64,000 nucleotides of DNA from Erwinia sp. E602 (GCF_018141005.1 NZ_CP046582.1:1798001-1862000), one strand, 5' to 3'; shown: positions 10,084-19,744, counted from the stretch's first letter. Notes: generated by a model from the sequence alone, not told the origin. Numbers and translations: made by a program.

Positions 10084-11124
10084 ATGGCAGTGGAGAAGGC
10101 GGTAGTCAGTGCAAAAGATGTGGCCGACCTGGCCGGCGTGTCGCGTTCGGCGGTGTCACGCACCTTCACGCCGGGAGCCAGCGTATCGCCAGCCACCCGT
10201 AAACGGGTGATGCAGGCGGCGGAGTCTCTCGGCTATCACGTCAACCATCTGGCGCGTGGGTTAGTCAGCCACCGCAGCGGCATCGTCTGCCTGATCGTCT
10301 CGGAGCTGGCCACCCCGTATCGCGCCAGCCTGGTGCGGCTGCTGACCCTGCAGCTGCAGGCGGCCGGTAAAATCACCATGCTGATTAACACCGACCGCTC
10401 CGACGACAGCGTGGCCGCCGCGCTGCAGCAGGCGATTAACTTCCGCGCCGACGCCTCGTTTCTGCTCTCCGGCATGCCGGACAGCGCCATCGCCCGCCAG
10501 TGTCACAGGCACGGCCAGCGGCTGGTGCTGATCAACCGTAATGACGTGCTGCCGGGGTCGCTGAGCATCAATCAGGACAGTCAGGAGGCCGCCAGCCGGG
10601 TGGTGATGGCCTTCGCCCGCGCCGGCTGCCGCCGTCTGGCCTTTGCCAACTCGCTGGCCGGCACGCCCAGCCTGATGGCCCGCGAACAGGGATTTGTGCA
10701 GGCGGCGGAAGCGGCCGGGCTGCAGGTCAGCGTCGAGCGCTTTGGCACCACCTCCTACGAGAGCGGGCAGATCCTCGCCCACCGGCTGCTGACCCGCCGC
10801 GATCGCCCGGACGCGGTGTTCTGCGTCACCGACCTGCTGGCCTGCGGCTTTATGGATGAGGCGCGGCACCGCTTTGCCCTGCGCATCCCTGAAGACCTGT
10901 GCATCGCCGGTTACGATGATATCCCGCAGGCCAGCTGGTCCTCGTACAACCTCACCACCTTCACCCAACCGGTGGCGCTGTTTGCCGAAGACGCGGTGAA
11001 CTGGCTGGTGGCGCAGGAGCGTAAGGAGGAGCGGGACAGCGCGAACGCGGGGCTGGAAACCGCCGGTGAGACGCGCAGCTATCAGGCCGAATTTATCTGG
11101 CGCGGGACGATTCGCGGGGGCTGA
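10084..11124 (+). CDS. LacI-family transcriptional regulator
   Basis: 346 residues from the ATG at 10084. The N-terminal HTH reads VSAKDVADLAGVSRSAVSRTFTPGASVSPATRKRVMQAAESLGY, followed by the hinge and a periplasmic-binding-protein-like effector domain ending in the TTFTQP segment. A GTG at 10036 in the same frame falls inside operator O2 and would add 16 residues without homology, so it is rejected as the start. Divergent from the AfuABC/IMPase operon; presumably a repressor relieved by the imported sugar phosphate. Confidence 0.92.
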   Translation: MAVEKAVVSAKDVADLAGVSRSAVSRTFTPGASVSPATRKRVMQAAESLGYHVNHLARGLVSHRSGIVCLIVSELATPYRASLVRLLTLQLQAAGKITMLINTDRSDDSVAAALQQAINFRADASFLLSGMPDSAIARQCHRHGQRLVLINRNDVLPGSLSINQDSQEAASRVVMAFARAGCRRLAFANSLAGTPSLMAREQGFVQAAEAAGLQVSVERFGTTSYESGQILAHRLLTRRDRPDAVFCVTDLLACGFMDEARHRFALRIPEDLCIAGYDDIPQASWSSYNLTTFTQPVALFAEDAVNWLVAQERKEERDSANAGLETAGETRSYQAEFIWRGTIRGG

Positions 11125-11295
11125 GCAGGACAGCAGCTGAGCTGTCAGACTAGTTAAACAAATTGTTGATTTAAGTGGTCTGTAAGCGTAATTTACTCCA
11201 CGTCCTGTGAGAGTTATTCGAGTTAATTTCACTATTTTGTTGAAATAAATCCTCGCTATCCCTTTGCCGGATCCCCTTTTCCGATGGAGCGTTAC

Positions 11296-12207
11296 ATGCC
11301 ACTGAGTATCACCACTCCGCTGCTGGAGTCGCTGCCGCCTGGACAGCTGAATCAGACCCGCGTCTGGCTGAAGATGGAGGCGCTGCAGCCCTCCGGCTCG
11401 TTTAAAATTCGCGGCGTCGGCCACGCCTGTGAAACCCACTACGCGCGCGGTGCCCGCCGCTTTATCTCCTCTTCCGGCGGTAACGCCGGGCTGGCGGTGG
11501 CCTATGCCGGGCGGCAGCTTGGCGTACCGGTCATCGTGGTGGTGCCGGAAACCGCCTCCGTCCGCGCCCGCCAGCTGCTGGTGCTGGAAGGGGCGGAGGT
11601 CCGGGTACATGGCAGCACCTGGGCAGAAGCGAACGATCTGGCGCTGTCGCTGCTGACCGACAACGATGCCTTTATCCATCCGTTTGACGATCCGCTGCTG
11701 TGGCAGGGCCACGCGACGATGATTGATGAAGTGGTGGCGGCTGGGGTGCGGCCGGATGCGGTGGTGCTGTCGGTAGGGGGCGGTGGCCTGCTGGCCGGCG
11801 TGGGCGAAGGGCTGCTGCGTAACGGGTTACAGGATGTGCCGGTGTATGCCGTCGAAACCGCGGGGATGGCGTCATATGCGGCGGCGCTGTCGGCGGGCCA
11901 GCCGGTGGAACTGGCGCAACTGTCCGGCGTGGCGACGTCGCTGGGTGCCCGCCAGGTGTGCCAGCGCGCCGTGGATCTGAGCCGTGAGCTGAATATTACC
12001 TCCGTTACCGTCAGCGATCGTCAGGCCGTGGATGCCTGCCTGAGCCTGCTGGACGACCAGCGCGTGCTGGTGGAACCCGCCTGCGGCGCGGCGCTGGCGG
12101 CGCTGTACTGCCGGAAGCTGCCGCTGGACGGGGTGAACAACGTGCTGGTGATTGTCTGTGGCGGATCCACCGCCACCGTGGCTTCGCTACAGTCATTTGC
12201 GGGCTGA
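11296..12207 (+). CDS. PLP-dependent L-serine/threonine dehydratase (fold type II)
   Basis: 303 residues. PLP lysine in SGSFKIRG (about residue 37), substrate loop SSSGGNAGLAVAYA, and the phosphate-binding glycine run SVGGGGLLAG. This short form without an ACT domain resembles the SDS-type serine dehydratases that make pyruvate and ammonia. I chose the ATG at 11296, which has GGAG six bases upstream; an in-frame ATG at 11284 precedes it. It converges on a second, only distantly similar dehydratase across a 44-bp tandem repeat. Confidence 0.88.
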   Translation: MPLSITTPLLESLPPGQLNQTRVWLKMEALQPSGSFKIRGVGHACETHYARGARRFISSSGGNAGLAVAYAGRQLGVPVIVVVPETASVRARQLLVLEGAEVRVHGSTWAEANDLALSLLTDNDAFIHPFDDPLLWQGHATMIDEVVAAGVRPDAVVLSVGGGGLLAGVGEGLLRNGLQDVPVYAVETAGMASYAAALSAGQPVELAQLSGVATSLGARQVCQRAVDLSRELNITSVTVSDRQAVDACLSLLDDQRVLVEPACGAALAALYCRKLPLDGVNNVLVIVCGGSTATVASLQSFAG

Positions 12208-12252
12208 GCGCTGAGGCAGACAAGTAACGCCACCGACCTTACGGGTCAGGGC

Positions 12253-12422
12253 TGGCTAATGCAGTTGGGCTGACAGGTCATCATTGCCGGTCAGGATGGC
12301 TAATGCAGTGGAGATGACAGGTCATCATTGCCGGCCAGGATGGCTAATGCAATCGTGCTGACAGGTACCATTGCCAATCAGGCGGGCTACAGCAGCCAGC
12401 CCGATCGGGCTGACGTTGCCGA
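12253..12422. repeat. 44-bp tandem repeat between convergent dehydratase genes
   Basis: Units begin with TGGCTAATGCA at 12253, 12297 and 12341 (exact 44-base steps), and a degenerate fourth begins near 12384. Each unit contains TGACAGGT followed by CATTGCC and a (T/C)CAGG junction. The array fills the gap between the two stops. Confidence 0.85.
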
Positions 12423-13409
12423 TCAGGCGTCGTTAAGCAGCGACAGATAGCGCGAACCCGCCACGTTTCTGCCGCTGATCACCGCCACGGTGCGGCGTCC
12501 GGCGATCTCCCCCGCATAGCGCAGCGCCCCGGCCAGCGCCGGTACGCCGGACGGTTCAGCGACCTGGCGCTCAACGTCAAGCAGGATGCGCATCGCGGCT
12601 TTGATCTCCGCTTCCGAAACGGTCAGCACCCGATCCACCCGGTCGCGCACCAGCGGCCAGGTGAGGGTGGAGGCTTCAATCGGGCCGCTGACGCCTTCGG
12701 CAACCGACGGGCTGTGCGCAACCGGCACGGGTTCACCCGCATCCATCCAGCGGGCGAAGGTTGGGCTGGCCTCGCTCTGAATCCCCCATACTTCAATCGC
12801 CGGATTGATCGCTTTCACCGCCGTTGCGATCCCGGCCGCCAGACCGCCACCGCCGATGTTGACGAGGATGATCTCCGCGTCGGCCCACTGTTGCAGGATC
12901 TCCAGCCCGACCGTGCCGCCGCCGGCCACCATGGCGAGGTTGTTGTAGGCCGACACAAAGACGGCACCCGAGCGTTGCGCCTCGGCCAGCGCCGCATGGC
13001 GAGCCTGTTCAACGTCGTCGAAGAAGGTTAAGCGCGCGCCAAAATCGCGCATGGTGGCGACCTTGCCCGGATCTGCCGCGTGCGGCAGGTAGATGCTGAC
13101 CGGCACGCCGGTGGCATGGCCGGCACAGGCCAGACCCAGCCCGTGGTTGCCGGCGGTGGGAGCAATCACGCCGGTCTGCCGCTGTTCGGGCGTCAGGCTG
13201 GCCAGCACGTTGGTCGCTCCACGCAGCTTAAAGCTGCCGGTCAGCTGCTGGCTCTCCAGCTTGAGGCGCAGCTCCGCACCGATGCGTGCCGAGAGGGCGG
13301 GGGAGGGATCTAACGGCGTGGTGCGCACCGTGGAACGGATGCGCTCCGCAGCGGCAACAATATCCTGCACGCTGACCGTGTCGGTTGCCGTTTGCTGTGG
13401 GTCTGTCAT
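12423..13409 (-). CDS. Threonine/serine dehydratase-like PLP enzyme
   Basis: 328 residues, fold type II PLP enzyme: PLP lysine in LTGSFKLRGA (about residue 60), APTAGNHGLGLACA, the glycine loop NIGGGGLAAG, and VISGRNV near the C-terminus. It lacks the ACT regulatory domains of biosynthetic IlvA, so a catabolic or amino-acid-detoxifying deaminase (threonine, serine, or a hydroxy-amino acid as in EutB of hydroxyectoine use) is likely. Divergent from the small ArsR gene, 52 bases apart, which probably regulates it. Confidence 0.85.
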   Translation of the reverse strand: MTDPQQTATDTVSVQDIVAAAERIRSTVRTTPLDPSPALSARIGAELRLKLESQQLTGSFKLRGATNVLASLTPEQRQTGVIAPTAGNHGLGLACAGHATGVPVSIYLPHAADPGKVATMRDFGARLTFFDDVEQARHAALAEAQRSGAVFVSAYNNLAMVAGGGTVGLEILQQWADAEIILVNIGGGGLAAGIATAVKAINPAIEVWGIQSEASPTFARWMDAGEPVPVAHSPSVAEGVSGPIEASTLTWPLVRDRVDRVLTVSEAEIKAAMRILLDVERQVAEPSGVPALAGALRYAGEIAGRRTVAVISGRNVAGSRYLSLLNDA

Positions 13410-13461
13410 AGTAGTGGCTCGGTAAGTGTATTGTGAAATAACTATATAGGTATTTGGCTAT

Positions 13462-13806
13462 ATGAACAAGCAGATGACGACCACGGCAGAACTGCTGCGG
13501 GCGATGGGCAACGAACAGCGGCTGATGATACTGCACTGGCTGGCCGATCCGTGCGCCTGGTTTCCCGCCCAGCGCGACGGCGATCTGGTTGAGGATGGCG
13601 TCTGCGTCGGCTTTATCACCGAAAAGCTTGGCCTCAGCCAGCCGACCGTTACCGGCCACCTGCAGCTGCTGGCGAAGGCCGGGCTGGTAACCTCAAAACG
13701 CATCAAAAACTGGGTGTTCTACAAGCTGGTGCCGCAGCGGCTGGCCGAAGCCAGCGCGGCGATCAGCGCGCTGACGCACACCGCAACGGAGACGATCGCT
13801 AAGTAA
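13462..13806 (+). CDS. ArsR-family HTH regulator
   Basis: 114 residues with a winged helix: LLRAMGNEQRLMILHWLADP, then ITEKLGLSQPTVTGHLQLLAKAGLVTSKRIKNWVFYKL. The recognition helix is SQPTVTGHLQLL. Two Cys residues (CAWF and VCVG) are not in the classic CVC metal site, so a metabolite or oxidation signal is as likely as metal. The upstream gap contains a CTATATAG palindrome at 13442-13449 that may be its operator. It converges on and overlaps the 3' end of the GH43 gene by 8 bases. Confidence 0.85.
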   Translation: MNKQMTTTAELLRAMGNEQRLMILHWLADPCAWFPAQRDGDLVEDGVCVGFITEKLGLSQPTVTGHLQLLAKAGLVTSKRIKNWVFYKLVPQRLAEASAAISALTHTATETIAK

Positions 13807-15418
13807 GCACGCCACCACACTGCTCCTCCGCCCGGTACTCAAAGTAGTCGAAGTCGGCATACGCGTTTTCACCGGTAAAGTCCTGGCAGCACAGGCCGAC
13901 GAAGGTGCCGGTAAAGCGCTCGATGCCGCGCTCTTTAAAGTATTCGTCCGACAGTTTGCTGAACTCAACATAGCCGCCGACCGGCTGCCACGTGGTTTCG
14001 TCGGCGGACCAGAAGAAGAACGCGGCGTCGAAGCTGACCTCCACTTTCAGATACACCGGGCCGTCATGGCCCGTTTCCGTGCCGCTTTCCGTTGGCTGGC
14101 TGAGCCGGTTGAGATCGTTAATCATCAGATTAACGACGCGCCTGCCGTCAGCGCCGCGCGTCAGGTAGAGATAGAGGTAGTGGGTGGTGTCGTAAATACA
14201 CACCAGCCCGGCCATCTGCTGGAACGAGGTCGGCTGGAAATCGACGCAGGTCTGCGCGGTGAAGGCGAAATCCGTCTGCCGCCGCGCCACCAGGCTCTGG
14301 CAGTGGCGCGAGCTGAGGGATTCGCGGCCGTACAGCCGCAGCCAGCCTTTACGTGCCTGCAGGCTGCACACCGACTCCGGCAGCGGAATACGCAGCGTCT
14401 GCAGCCACAGCGGCAGTGTCGGTGAATCAAAATCCTCACGCACCGGCAGAGCCGGCCACGGCCTCTCAGCCAGCGGCGAGTGCACCTGCAGCCGCGGGGT
14501 GTTTTTCCCGCTGGTCAGCCGCAGCCAGCCCTCTTCGTTCCAGTACACCGCCTGGATCGCCGTTTCCCGCCCCATGGTGCTGCGGCCGCGTGACGGCAGC
14601 GGCCGGCCGCACAGGTGCACCATAAACCAGTCGCCCTGCGGCGTTTGCACCAGGTCGGCGTGGCCCGTGCGCTGCAGCGGCAGGCGGCAGTCGTAGCGCG
14701 AGGTCAGCATCTGGCCGATCGGGTCAGTCTCATAGGGGCCGAGTAAATTACGCGAGCGCGCCATCGTTACGCCGTGGTTGTAAAAGGTGCCGCCCTCGGC
14801 GGTCAGCAGGTAAAACCAGCCGTCGCGCTGATAGAGATGCGGCCCTTCGGTGATCCCCAGCTCGCTGCCGCCGTAGATCGTGCGGCACTCGCCGGTCAGG
14901 CGCTGCTGCTGCGGGTCATACTGCTGGATAATGATGCCGTTCCACTTCGGGAAGCCCGGCTTGCCGCCGTCGCGGTAGCTCATCTCCATGCTTACCAGCC
15001 ATGTGCTGCCGTCAGCGTGATGAAACAGCGACGGGTCGATGCCGCGACCGTTCAGGTAGACCGGCTCTGACCACTCGCCTTCGATATCGCGGGTGGTGAC
15101 CACGTAGTTGTTGACGTCCCAGAAGCGGCCGCTGAGGTTTTTCACGTCGCTGTAGACCAGGTAAAACACGCCATCTTTTTCACTCAGGCAGGGGGCATAA
15201 ACGCCGCCGGAGTCCGGATTGCCCTTCATATCCAGCTGGCTGACCCGGTTAAGCGGATGGGCTATCAGCGACCAGTGCTTTAAATCATACGACTTATAGA
15301 GGCACACGCCGGGAAACCACTCAAAGGTCGACGTGGCGATATAGTAAGCGCCGTTGGCAAAGAGTATCGACGGGTCCGGGTTGAATCCGGGCAGAATTGG
15401 ATTGGTAATGGGGGTCAT
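13799..15418 (-). CDS. xynB: Glycoside hydrolase family 43 beta-xylosidase
   Basis: 539 residues, full length for GH43 subfamily 11 enzymes. The catalytic base Asp is in NPILPGFNPDPSI (about residue 14), the pKa-modulating Asp in GRGIDPSLF, and the acid Glu in GITEGPHLY (about residue 190). The C-terminal beta-sandwich ends around residue 530. It releases xylose (and sometimes arabinose) from short xylosides in the cytosol; there is no signal peptide. Start overlaps the stop of the upstream permease by 4 bases, making an import-and-cleave operon. Confidence 0.9.
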   Translation of the reverse strand: MTPITNPILPGFNPDPSILFANGAYYIATSTFEWFPGVCLYKSYDLKHWSLIAHPLNRVSQLDMKGNPDSGGVYAPCLSEKDGVFYLVYSDVKNLSGRFWDVNNYVVTTRDIEGEWSEPVYLNGRGIDPSLFHHADGSTWLVSMEMSYRDGGKPGFPKWNGIIIQQYDPQQQRLTGECRTIYGGSELGITEGPHLYQRDGWFYLLTAEGGTFYNHGVTMARSRNLLGPYETDPIGQMLTSRYDCRLPLQRTGHADLVQTPQGDWFMVHLCGRPLPSRGRSTMGRETAIQAVYWNEEGWLRLTSGKNTPRLQVHSPLAERPWPALPVREDFDSPTLPLWLQTLRIPLPESVCSLQARKGWLRLYGRESLSSRHCQSLVARRQTDFAFTAQTCVDFQPTSFQQMAGLVCIYDTTHYLYLYLTRGADGRRVVNLMINDLNRLSQPTESGTETGHDGPVYLKVEVSFDAAFFFWSADETTWQPVGGYVEFSKLSDEYFKERGIERFTGTFVGLCCQDFTGENAYADFDYFEYRAEEQCGGVLT

Positions 15419-16791
15419 TTTATCTCTCCCTGAGCGTCAGCCAGTGAGCTAACGGTGGGTTGCGGACTTGCCGGCGCGTGTTCGGCAGCAACCGGGTGGT
15501 GGCGGTAGTTTCTGAGGATCAGGATCAGGCTGAGCAGCAGCAGTGCGGGGATCACGGTGAAAATCAGCCGGATGCACAGCACGGCGCTCTCGCTCTGTAG
15601 TGTCGCGCCCCCGGTATAGCCGCCGAACGTTAATATCCAGCCCATCAGCGCACCGCCAATGGCGATGCCAACCTTAATGGCGAAGATATTGGTGGAGAAC
15701 ACCAGCCCGCTAAATGATTTCGCCGCCTGCCGTTCAACATGGTCAATGATGTCGCTCAGCAGGCTCCACTGCAGCGGCGTGGCCATTGAGTTAATCAGGT
15801 GGATAATGCCAATGAGAGCGCAGATGGCGACGGCCTGCTGCGAGGGGACAAAAAACAGACCGATCATAATCAGCGCCTGCAGCGACATCGCCAGTTTATA
15901 AGCCCGCAGCCGTTCGATGCGTTTTGCAACCAGCGGGGTCAGCATTGAGCCAAAAAACTTGGCGGCGAGGATCAGCGTCAGCACCACGCTGACCAGCTCC
16001 GGGCGCTGCAGGTAATACGTCACGAAGTACATGGCGCCACCGGTTTTTAAAATCCCGGCGGTCAGGTTTACCACGTTGAGAGTAAACAGCTTGCGCCAGT
16101 TGGCATCCGCCGCCAGATAGCGCAGTTCGCTGAACACGCTGCTGAACTTCTGGCTGCGGTCTACCGGGCGAATATAACGCTCGCGGGTCATGGCGAAGCA
16201 GAGGTAAAACATCAGCGTGCTGAGCCCGCCCATCAGCAGCATGGCGTAAAAGTAGCCGTGCTGCAGGTTACCGCCGCCCAGTACTTTGGTCAGCGGCAGC
16301 GCCACCAGCGATACCAGAACGCCGCCCAGCGCCGCAAAGGCGAAACGGTAAGACTGCATCGACACCCGCTCCGCCGGGTTTTGCGACAGGTTGTTGATCA
16401 GCGCACAGTAGGGCACGTTAACCAGCGTATACAGCAGCGACAGCGCGGTGTAGGAGATATAGGCGTAAACCAGCTTGCCGGTCTCGCCGAACTCCGGCGT
16501 GTAAAAGGTCAGTGAACCAATTACGCCGAACGGCAACGCGAACCACAGCAGATAAGGGCGGAACTGGCCGTGCCTGGTCAGCGTATGGTCGGCCAGGAAA
16601 CCGATCCAGACGTCGAAAAAGGCGTCCAGCACCCTGACCACCAGGAACATAATGCCCATATGGTAGGCGCTGAGGCCATAAATGTCGGTGTAGAAAAAGG
16701 CCATAAACAGCATGATGGTTTGCCAGATGATGTTTGACGCACCATCACCGAGGCCGTAACCGATTTTTTCTCTGAACGTCAGTGCAGACAT
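15415..16791 (-). CDS. GPH-family sugar/xyloside:cation symporter
   Basis: About 458 residues and 12 predicted membrane segments. The N-terminus LTFREKIGYGLGDGASNIIWQ and the loop RHGQFRPYLLW are characteristic of glycoside-pentoside-hexuronide symporters such as YagG, YicJ and XynT. The ATG at 16791 gives the family-length protein beginning MSALTFREK, with AAGGA upstream; the in-frame upstream extension is not conserved-looking. Co-transcribed with the GH43 xylosidase, so the cargo is probably xylobiose or another xyloside. Confidence 0.9.
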   Translation of the reverse strand: MSALTFREKIGYGLGDGASNIIWQTIMLFMAFFYTDIYGLSAYHMGIMFLVVRVLDAFFDVWIGFLADHTLTRHGQFRPYLLWFALPFGVIGSLTFYTPEFGETGKLVYAYISYTALSLLYTLVNVPYCALINNLSQNPAERVSMQSYRFAFAALGGVLVSLVALPLTKVLGGGNLQHGYFYAMLLMGGLSTLMFYLCFAMTRERYIRPVDRSQKFSSVFSELRYLAADANWRKLFTLNVVNLTAGILKTGGAMYFVTYYLQRPELVSVVLTLILAAKFFGSMLTPLVAKRIERLRAYKLAMSLQALIMIGLFFVPSQQAVAICALIGIIHLINSMATPLQWSLLSDIIDHVERQAAKSFSGLVFSTNIFAIKVGIAIGGALMGWILTFGGYTGGATLQSESAVLCIRLIFTVIPALLLLSLILILRNYRHHPVAAEHAPASPQPTVSSLADAQGEIK

Positions 16792-17041
16792 AGGGAGTCC
16801 TTTTTTGATTTTATTGTCAGGGCAGGCAAGCCGGGCTTGCGATATCAAAAATAGGCCTTATCAGGGCGCAATAATGTAATGGAAAACGAGTGGAATATAA
16901 TTTTCTTGCGCAGGAGGGGTAACGGCGATCACTGTTTTGCAAAGAAGCCGTTGGGCGGTCAGCTGGGCGAGGGTGCTGGCAGTGTTTCAGTCAGGTAACG
17001 CAGAGATAAGCCCTGGTCAGGCGGATGATGATAGCGACGCA

Positions 17042-17950
17042 CTACCCGTCGGCGGCAGGCGTCAGCACGGCCACGTCATGGTAAGAGGAGAGCTGGCGGG
17101 TGGTGCGGCTGCGCTGGCGGAAGGTTTTCGGTGATACCCCCATCAGCGCTTTAAATTTGTAGCAGTAGTAGGCGCTGTCGGTAAAGTCGCAGCGGTAGGC
17201 GACGTCGGTTATGCTCAGGTCGCTGTTTCTCAGCAACTCTGCGGACCGGGCGATCTTCTTGCGGATCAGATACTCCTTAAAGCCGACCTGCATAATCTTT
17301 TTAAAGGTGCGCGAGAAGTGGCTGGTGGAGAGCCCGCAGCGGGCGGCGGCCTCGGTCAGTGAGAGGGTAAAGCGCTGCTGGTGTTCCAGCCACACCACAA
17401 AATCAATCAGCGTATCGAACGGGCCTGCCTTATCGCCTCTGACGATGACTTTATCAGCCTGTTCGCCGCAGCCGTACACCGTGTTGAGCAGCAGCACCAG
17501 CAGCGGATCGATCTGCTCCGGGCCCTGCGGCGCGGCGTGCAGCTCGCTAAACCAGGTAAACAGAAACTGCAGCCGCTCGGCCTGCTGCGGGTTAAGCTGC
17601 AGCACAAAACCGGCCTGCAGATCGCCCAGCTGAAACGGGTATTTCAGGCGATGATGCACGGCCTGCTGGTACTGCAGTAAAAAGCGCTGATGATCGCCGC
17701 TGTGCTCCAGTTCCATATCGTGCAGCACCATCGAGCCAACAAACACCAGGGTGTTGTCCTGCACGCTGAATTTTTCACTGCCGATCGAGAACGCGCCGCG
17801 CGCGCGACGAAACCACATAATCTCATGTTCCAGATGCACGTGCGGGCGGATCGCCACGCCGTCCACCGGCACGCCTTCACCGGCGCGCAGCATGTAATCC
17901 ACGCCCAGCGTGGTTTCAATTTTTTCATAAAAGCGATCGGAATGGGACAT
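17042..17950 (-). CDS. AraC-family regulator, probably of the xyloside operon
   Basis: About 302 residues. N-terminal cupin-like sensing half (HVHLEHEIMWFRRARGAFSIG), C-terminal double HTH with LTEAAARCGLSTSHFSRTFKKIMQVGFKEYLIRKKIARSAELL and ITDVAYRCDFTDSAYYCYKFKALMGVSPKTFR. Same strand as the xyloside operon and 250 bases upstream of it. I use the ATG at 17950; a GTG at 18016 would add 22 residues, and neither start has a good Shine-Dalgarno. Confidence 0.88.
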   Translation of the reverse strand: MSHSDRFYEKIETTLGVDYMLRAGEGVPVDGVAIRPHVHLEHEIMWFRRARGAFSIGSEKFSVQDNTLVFVGSMVLHDMELEHSGDHQRFLLQYQQAVHHRLKYPFQLGDLQAGFVLQLNPQQAERLQFLFTWFSELHAAPQGPEQIDPLLVLLLNTVYGCGEQADKVIVRGDKAGPFDTLIDFVVWLEHQQRFTLSLTEAAARCGLSTSHFSRTFKKIMQVGFKEYLIRKKIARSAELLRNSDLSITDVAYRCDFTDSAYYCYKFKALMGVSPKTFRQRSRTTRQLSSYHDVAVLTPAADG

Positions 17951-18147
17951 GGCACAACACGGCGCAATTTCAGGAGCGGTTACTATTACGTTATCGCGCA
18001 GGCGAAAGCAATCCACCGTGCAACGGCCCGCGGCCGTTCAGTTTTTTTTAACAACACCCACAGATTTTTTGGCTGCCATTTTCATCAGAATTTTCATAGT
18101 ATGAAAGGCTCCGGGGTGTTCCCGGAGAAACTCAGCCAGGAGGAACT

Positions 18148-18747
18148 ATGTCGGGTCATTTTTTAGAAATCGCCACGAAGCGTCGCAGTATCTATGTACT
18201 GGGTAACGATCTGCCACTGTCGAAAGAAGACGTTGCAGCGCTGATTAAAGAAGCCGTCCGTCAGGCACCGTCGTCCTTTAACTCACAGTCATCCCGCGTG
18301 GTGGTGCTGTTCGGTGAAGAGCATAAGAAGCTGTGGGAGATCACCCGCGAGCAGCTGCGCAAAATCGTCCCGGCCGAGAATTTTCAGGGCACCAGCGATA
18401 AGATGGATATGTTTGCCGCCTCCGCCGGTTCCGTACTGTTCTTCGAAGATGAAACCGTGATTGCCGGCCTGCAGGAGCAGTTCCCGAGCTACGCCGATAA
18501 CTTCCCAATCTGGTCTGAGCACAGCACCGGCATCGCCCAGTACGCCGTCTGGCTGGCGCTGGCCGAGCAGGAGATCGGTGCCAACCTGCAGCACTACACC
18601 CCGCTGATCGACAACGACGTGCGCGAGGCATGGGATATCCCGGCCAGCTGGAAACTGCGCGCGCACCTGAACTTTGGTTCTGTCCAGGCCCCGGCGAAAG
18701 ATAAAACCTATATCGAAGACGACAAACGCTTTAAGGTGCTGGGCTAA
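18148..18747 (+). CDS. Nitroreductase family protein, Frm2/Hbn1-like
   Basis: 199 residues. N-terminal ATKRRSIYVLG and QAPSSFNSQSSRVVVLFG are the FMN-binding segments of the short nitroreductase branch related to yeast Frm2/Hbn1; the middle SEHSTGIAQYAVWLALAEQEIGANLQHY completes the fold. Predicted NAD(P)H- and FMN-dependent, cytosolic dimer. AGGAGG sits before the ATG. Monocistronic; followed by a 277-base spacer where base composition falls sharply toward the AbiE genes. Confidence 0.9.
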   Translation: MSGHFLEIATKRRSIYVLGNDLPLSKEDVAALIKEAVRQAPSSFNSQSSRVVVLFGEEHKKLWEITREQLRKIVPAENFQGTSDKMDMFAASAGSVLFFEDETVIAGLQEQFPSYADNFPIWSEHSTGIAQYAVWLALAEQEIGANLQHYTPLIDNDVREAWDIPASWKLRAHLNFGSVQAPAKDKTYIEDDKRFKVLG

Positions 18748-19024
18748 CGCTCTGTGCTACCACGGATTCGGCGCCTGCCGGGTCCGGTTTAATTCGGCAG
18801 TCTTTGCGGCTGCCGGATTGCTCCTAAACTCTGTCAGTTCCTCTCTCTGCTGGTTCGCTTATTTGTTGTTGCGGCTTAAAATTTAACTCAATAAATACAA
18901 TAAGTTAAACATATGTTCTTGCTAGAAAATGGTAAATCCATTTACTCTAAATGTCATTTTTTTCTGCAAAAAAACTTTCCATTTTTTAAGGCGGGTGTAG
19001 AATACTTATCAGGAGGGAAGCAAT

Positions 19025-19744
19025 ATGAAGATTAAACCCTTGGTTGAGAATGAGATAACTCGATTTGAACCGGGTAAAATTTTTACCTATGGAGATTTAT
19101 CTCCATTTCTTTCAAATCCTGAAACTACGGTGAAGGTTGTCAGTCGCCTGGTGAAGAATGGCGACATTAAAAGGTTCGCAAAAGGGCAGTTTTATCGTCC
19201 AAAGAAAGGGATTTTTGGCGAAATGCAGCTCAGTGATACTGAGAAGCTGAACACCTTCATCTATCAGGATGGCAAGCGGAGAGGTTATGTTACGGGAACA
19301 GGCCTCTATAACAGACTGGGTCTGACCACTCAGGTACCCAGAACGATTACCATTGCCAGTAACAAATCACCACAGCGCAAGAATCTTGGCACGATCGAAG
19401 TTAAATTAGTGAAAGCTAAAGCACCTGTTTCGGAATCCAACAGAGAATATCTTGAGATCCTTGATGTACTTTCAGATATTAAGAAAATACCGGACAGTAA
19501 TCCTTCATCCGTCATGAAGGTGATGGCAGGGAAACTGAAGGATATCGACAAAAGTGATCTTGATGAGATTATTAATCTGGCCGGTTTTTATTCGCCTGCA
19601 ACGAGAGCCTTGTTAGGGTTGTTGACAGAGAAAATTAATATAAATATGGCGGAGAATATCAAAAAACAGCTCAATCCGACTACTCGCTACCGAGTTGGAC
19701 TGGACGGTTCCTGGGATAATGCTGATAAATGGAATGTCGAATGA
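19025..19744 (+). CDS. AbiEi-like antitoxin of a type IV toxin-antitoxin system (DUF6088-like)
   Basis: 239 residues. N-terminal winged-helix region (ENEITRFEPGKIFTYGDLSPFL ... VSRLVKNGDIKRFAKGQFYRP) followed by the typical segment RGYVTGTGLYNRLGLTTQVPRTITIASNK. AbiEi-type antitoxins repress their operon and neutralise the nucleotidyltransferase toxin without binding it directly. AGGAGGGAAGC precedes the ATG. It overlaps the toxin gene by 4 bases. The pair is much more AT-rich than its neighbours, indicating acquisition. Confidence 0.82.
   Translation: MKIKPLVENEITRFEPGKIFTYGDLSPFLSNPETTVKVVSRLVKNGDIKRFAKGQFYRPKKGIFGEMQLSDTEKLNTFIYQDGKRRGYVTGTGLYNRLGLTTQVPRTITIASNKSPQRKNLGTIEVKLVKAKAPVSESNREYLEILDVLSDIKKIPDSNPSSVMKVMAGKLKDIDKSDLDEIINLAGFYSPATRALLGLLTEKININMAENIKKQLNPTTRYRVGLDGSWDNADKWNVE

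Noticed and set aside
10261..11712. Long minus-strand frames opposite real genes (also at 2094-3086, 27903-29141, 55650-56945, 60945-62000)
   Set aside because: They are antisense shadows of well-supported genes caused by high GC at third codon positions; translations are low-complexity and lack domains.
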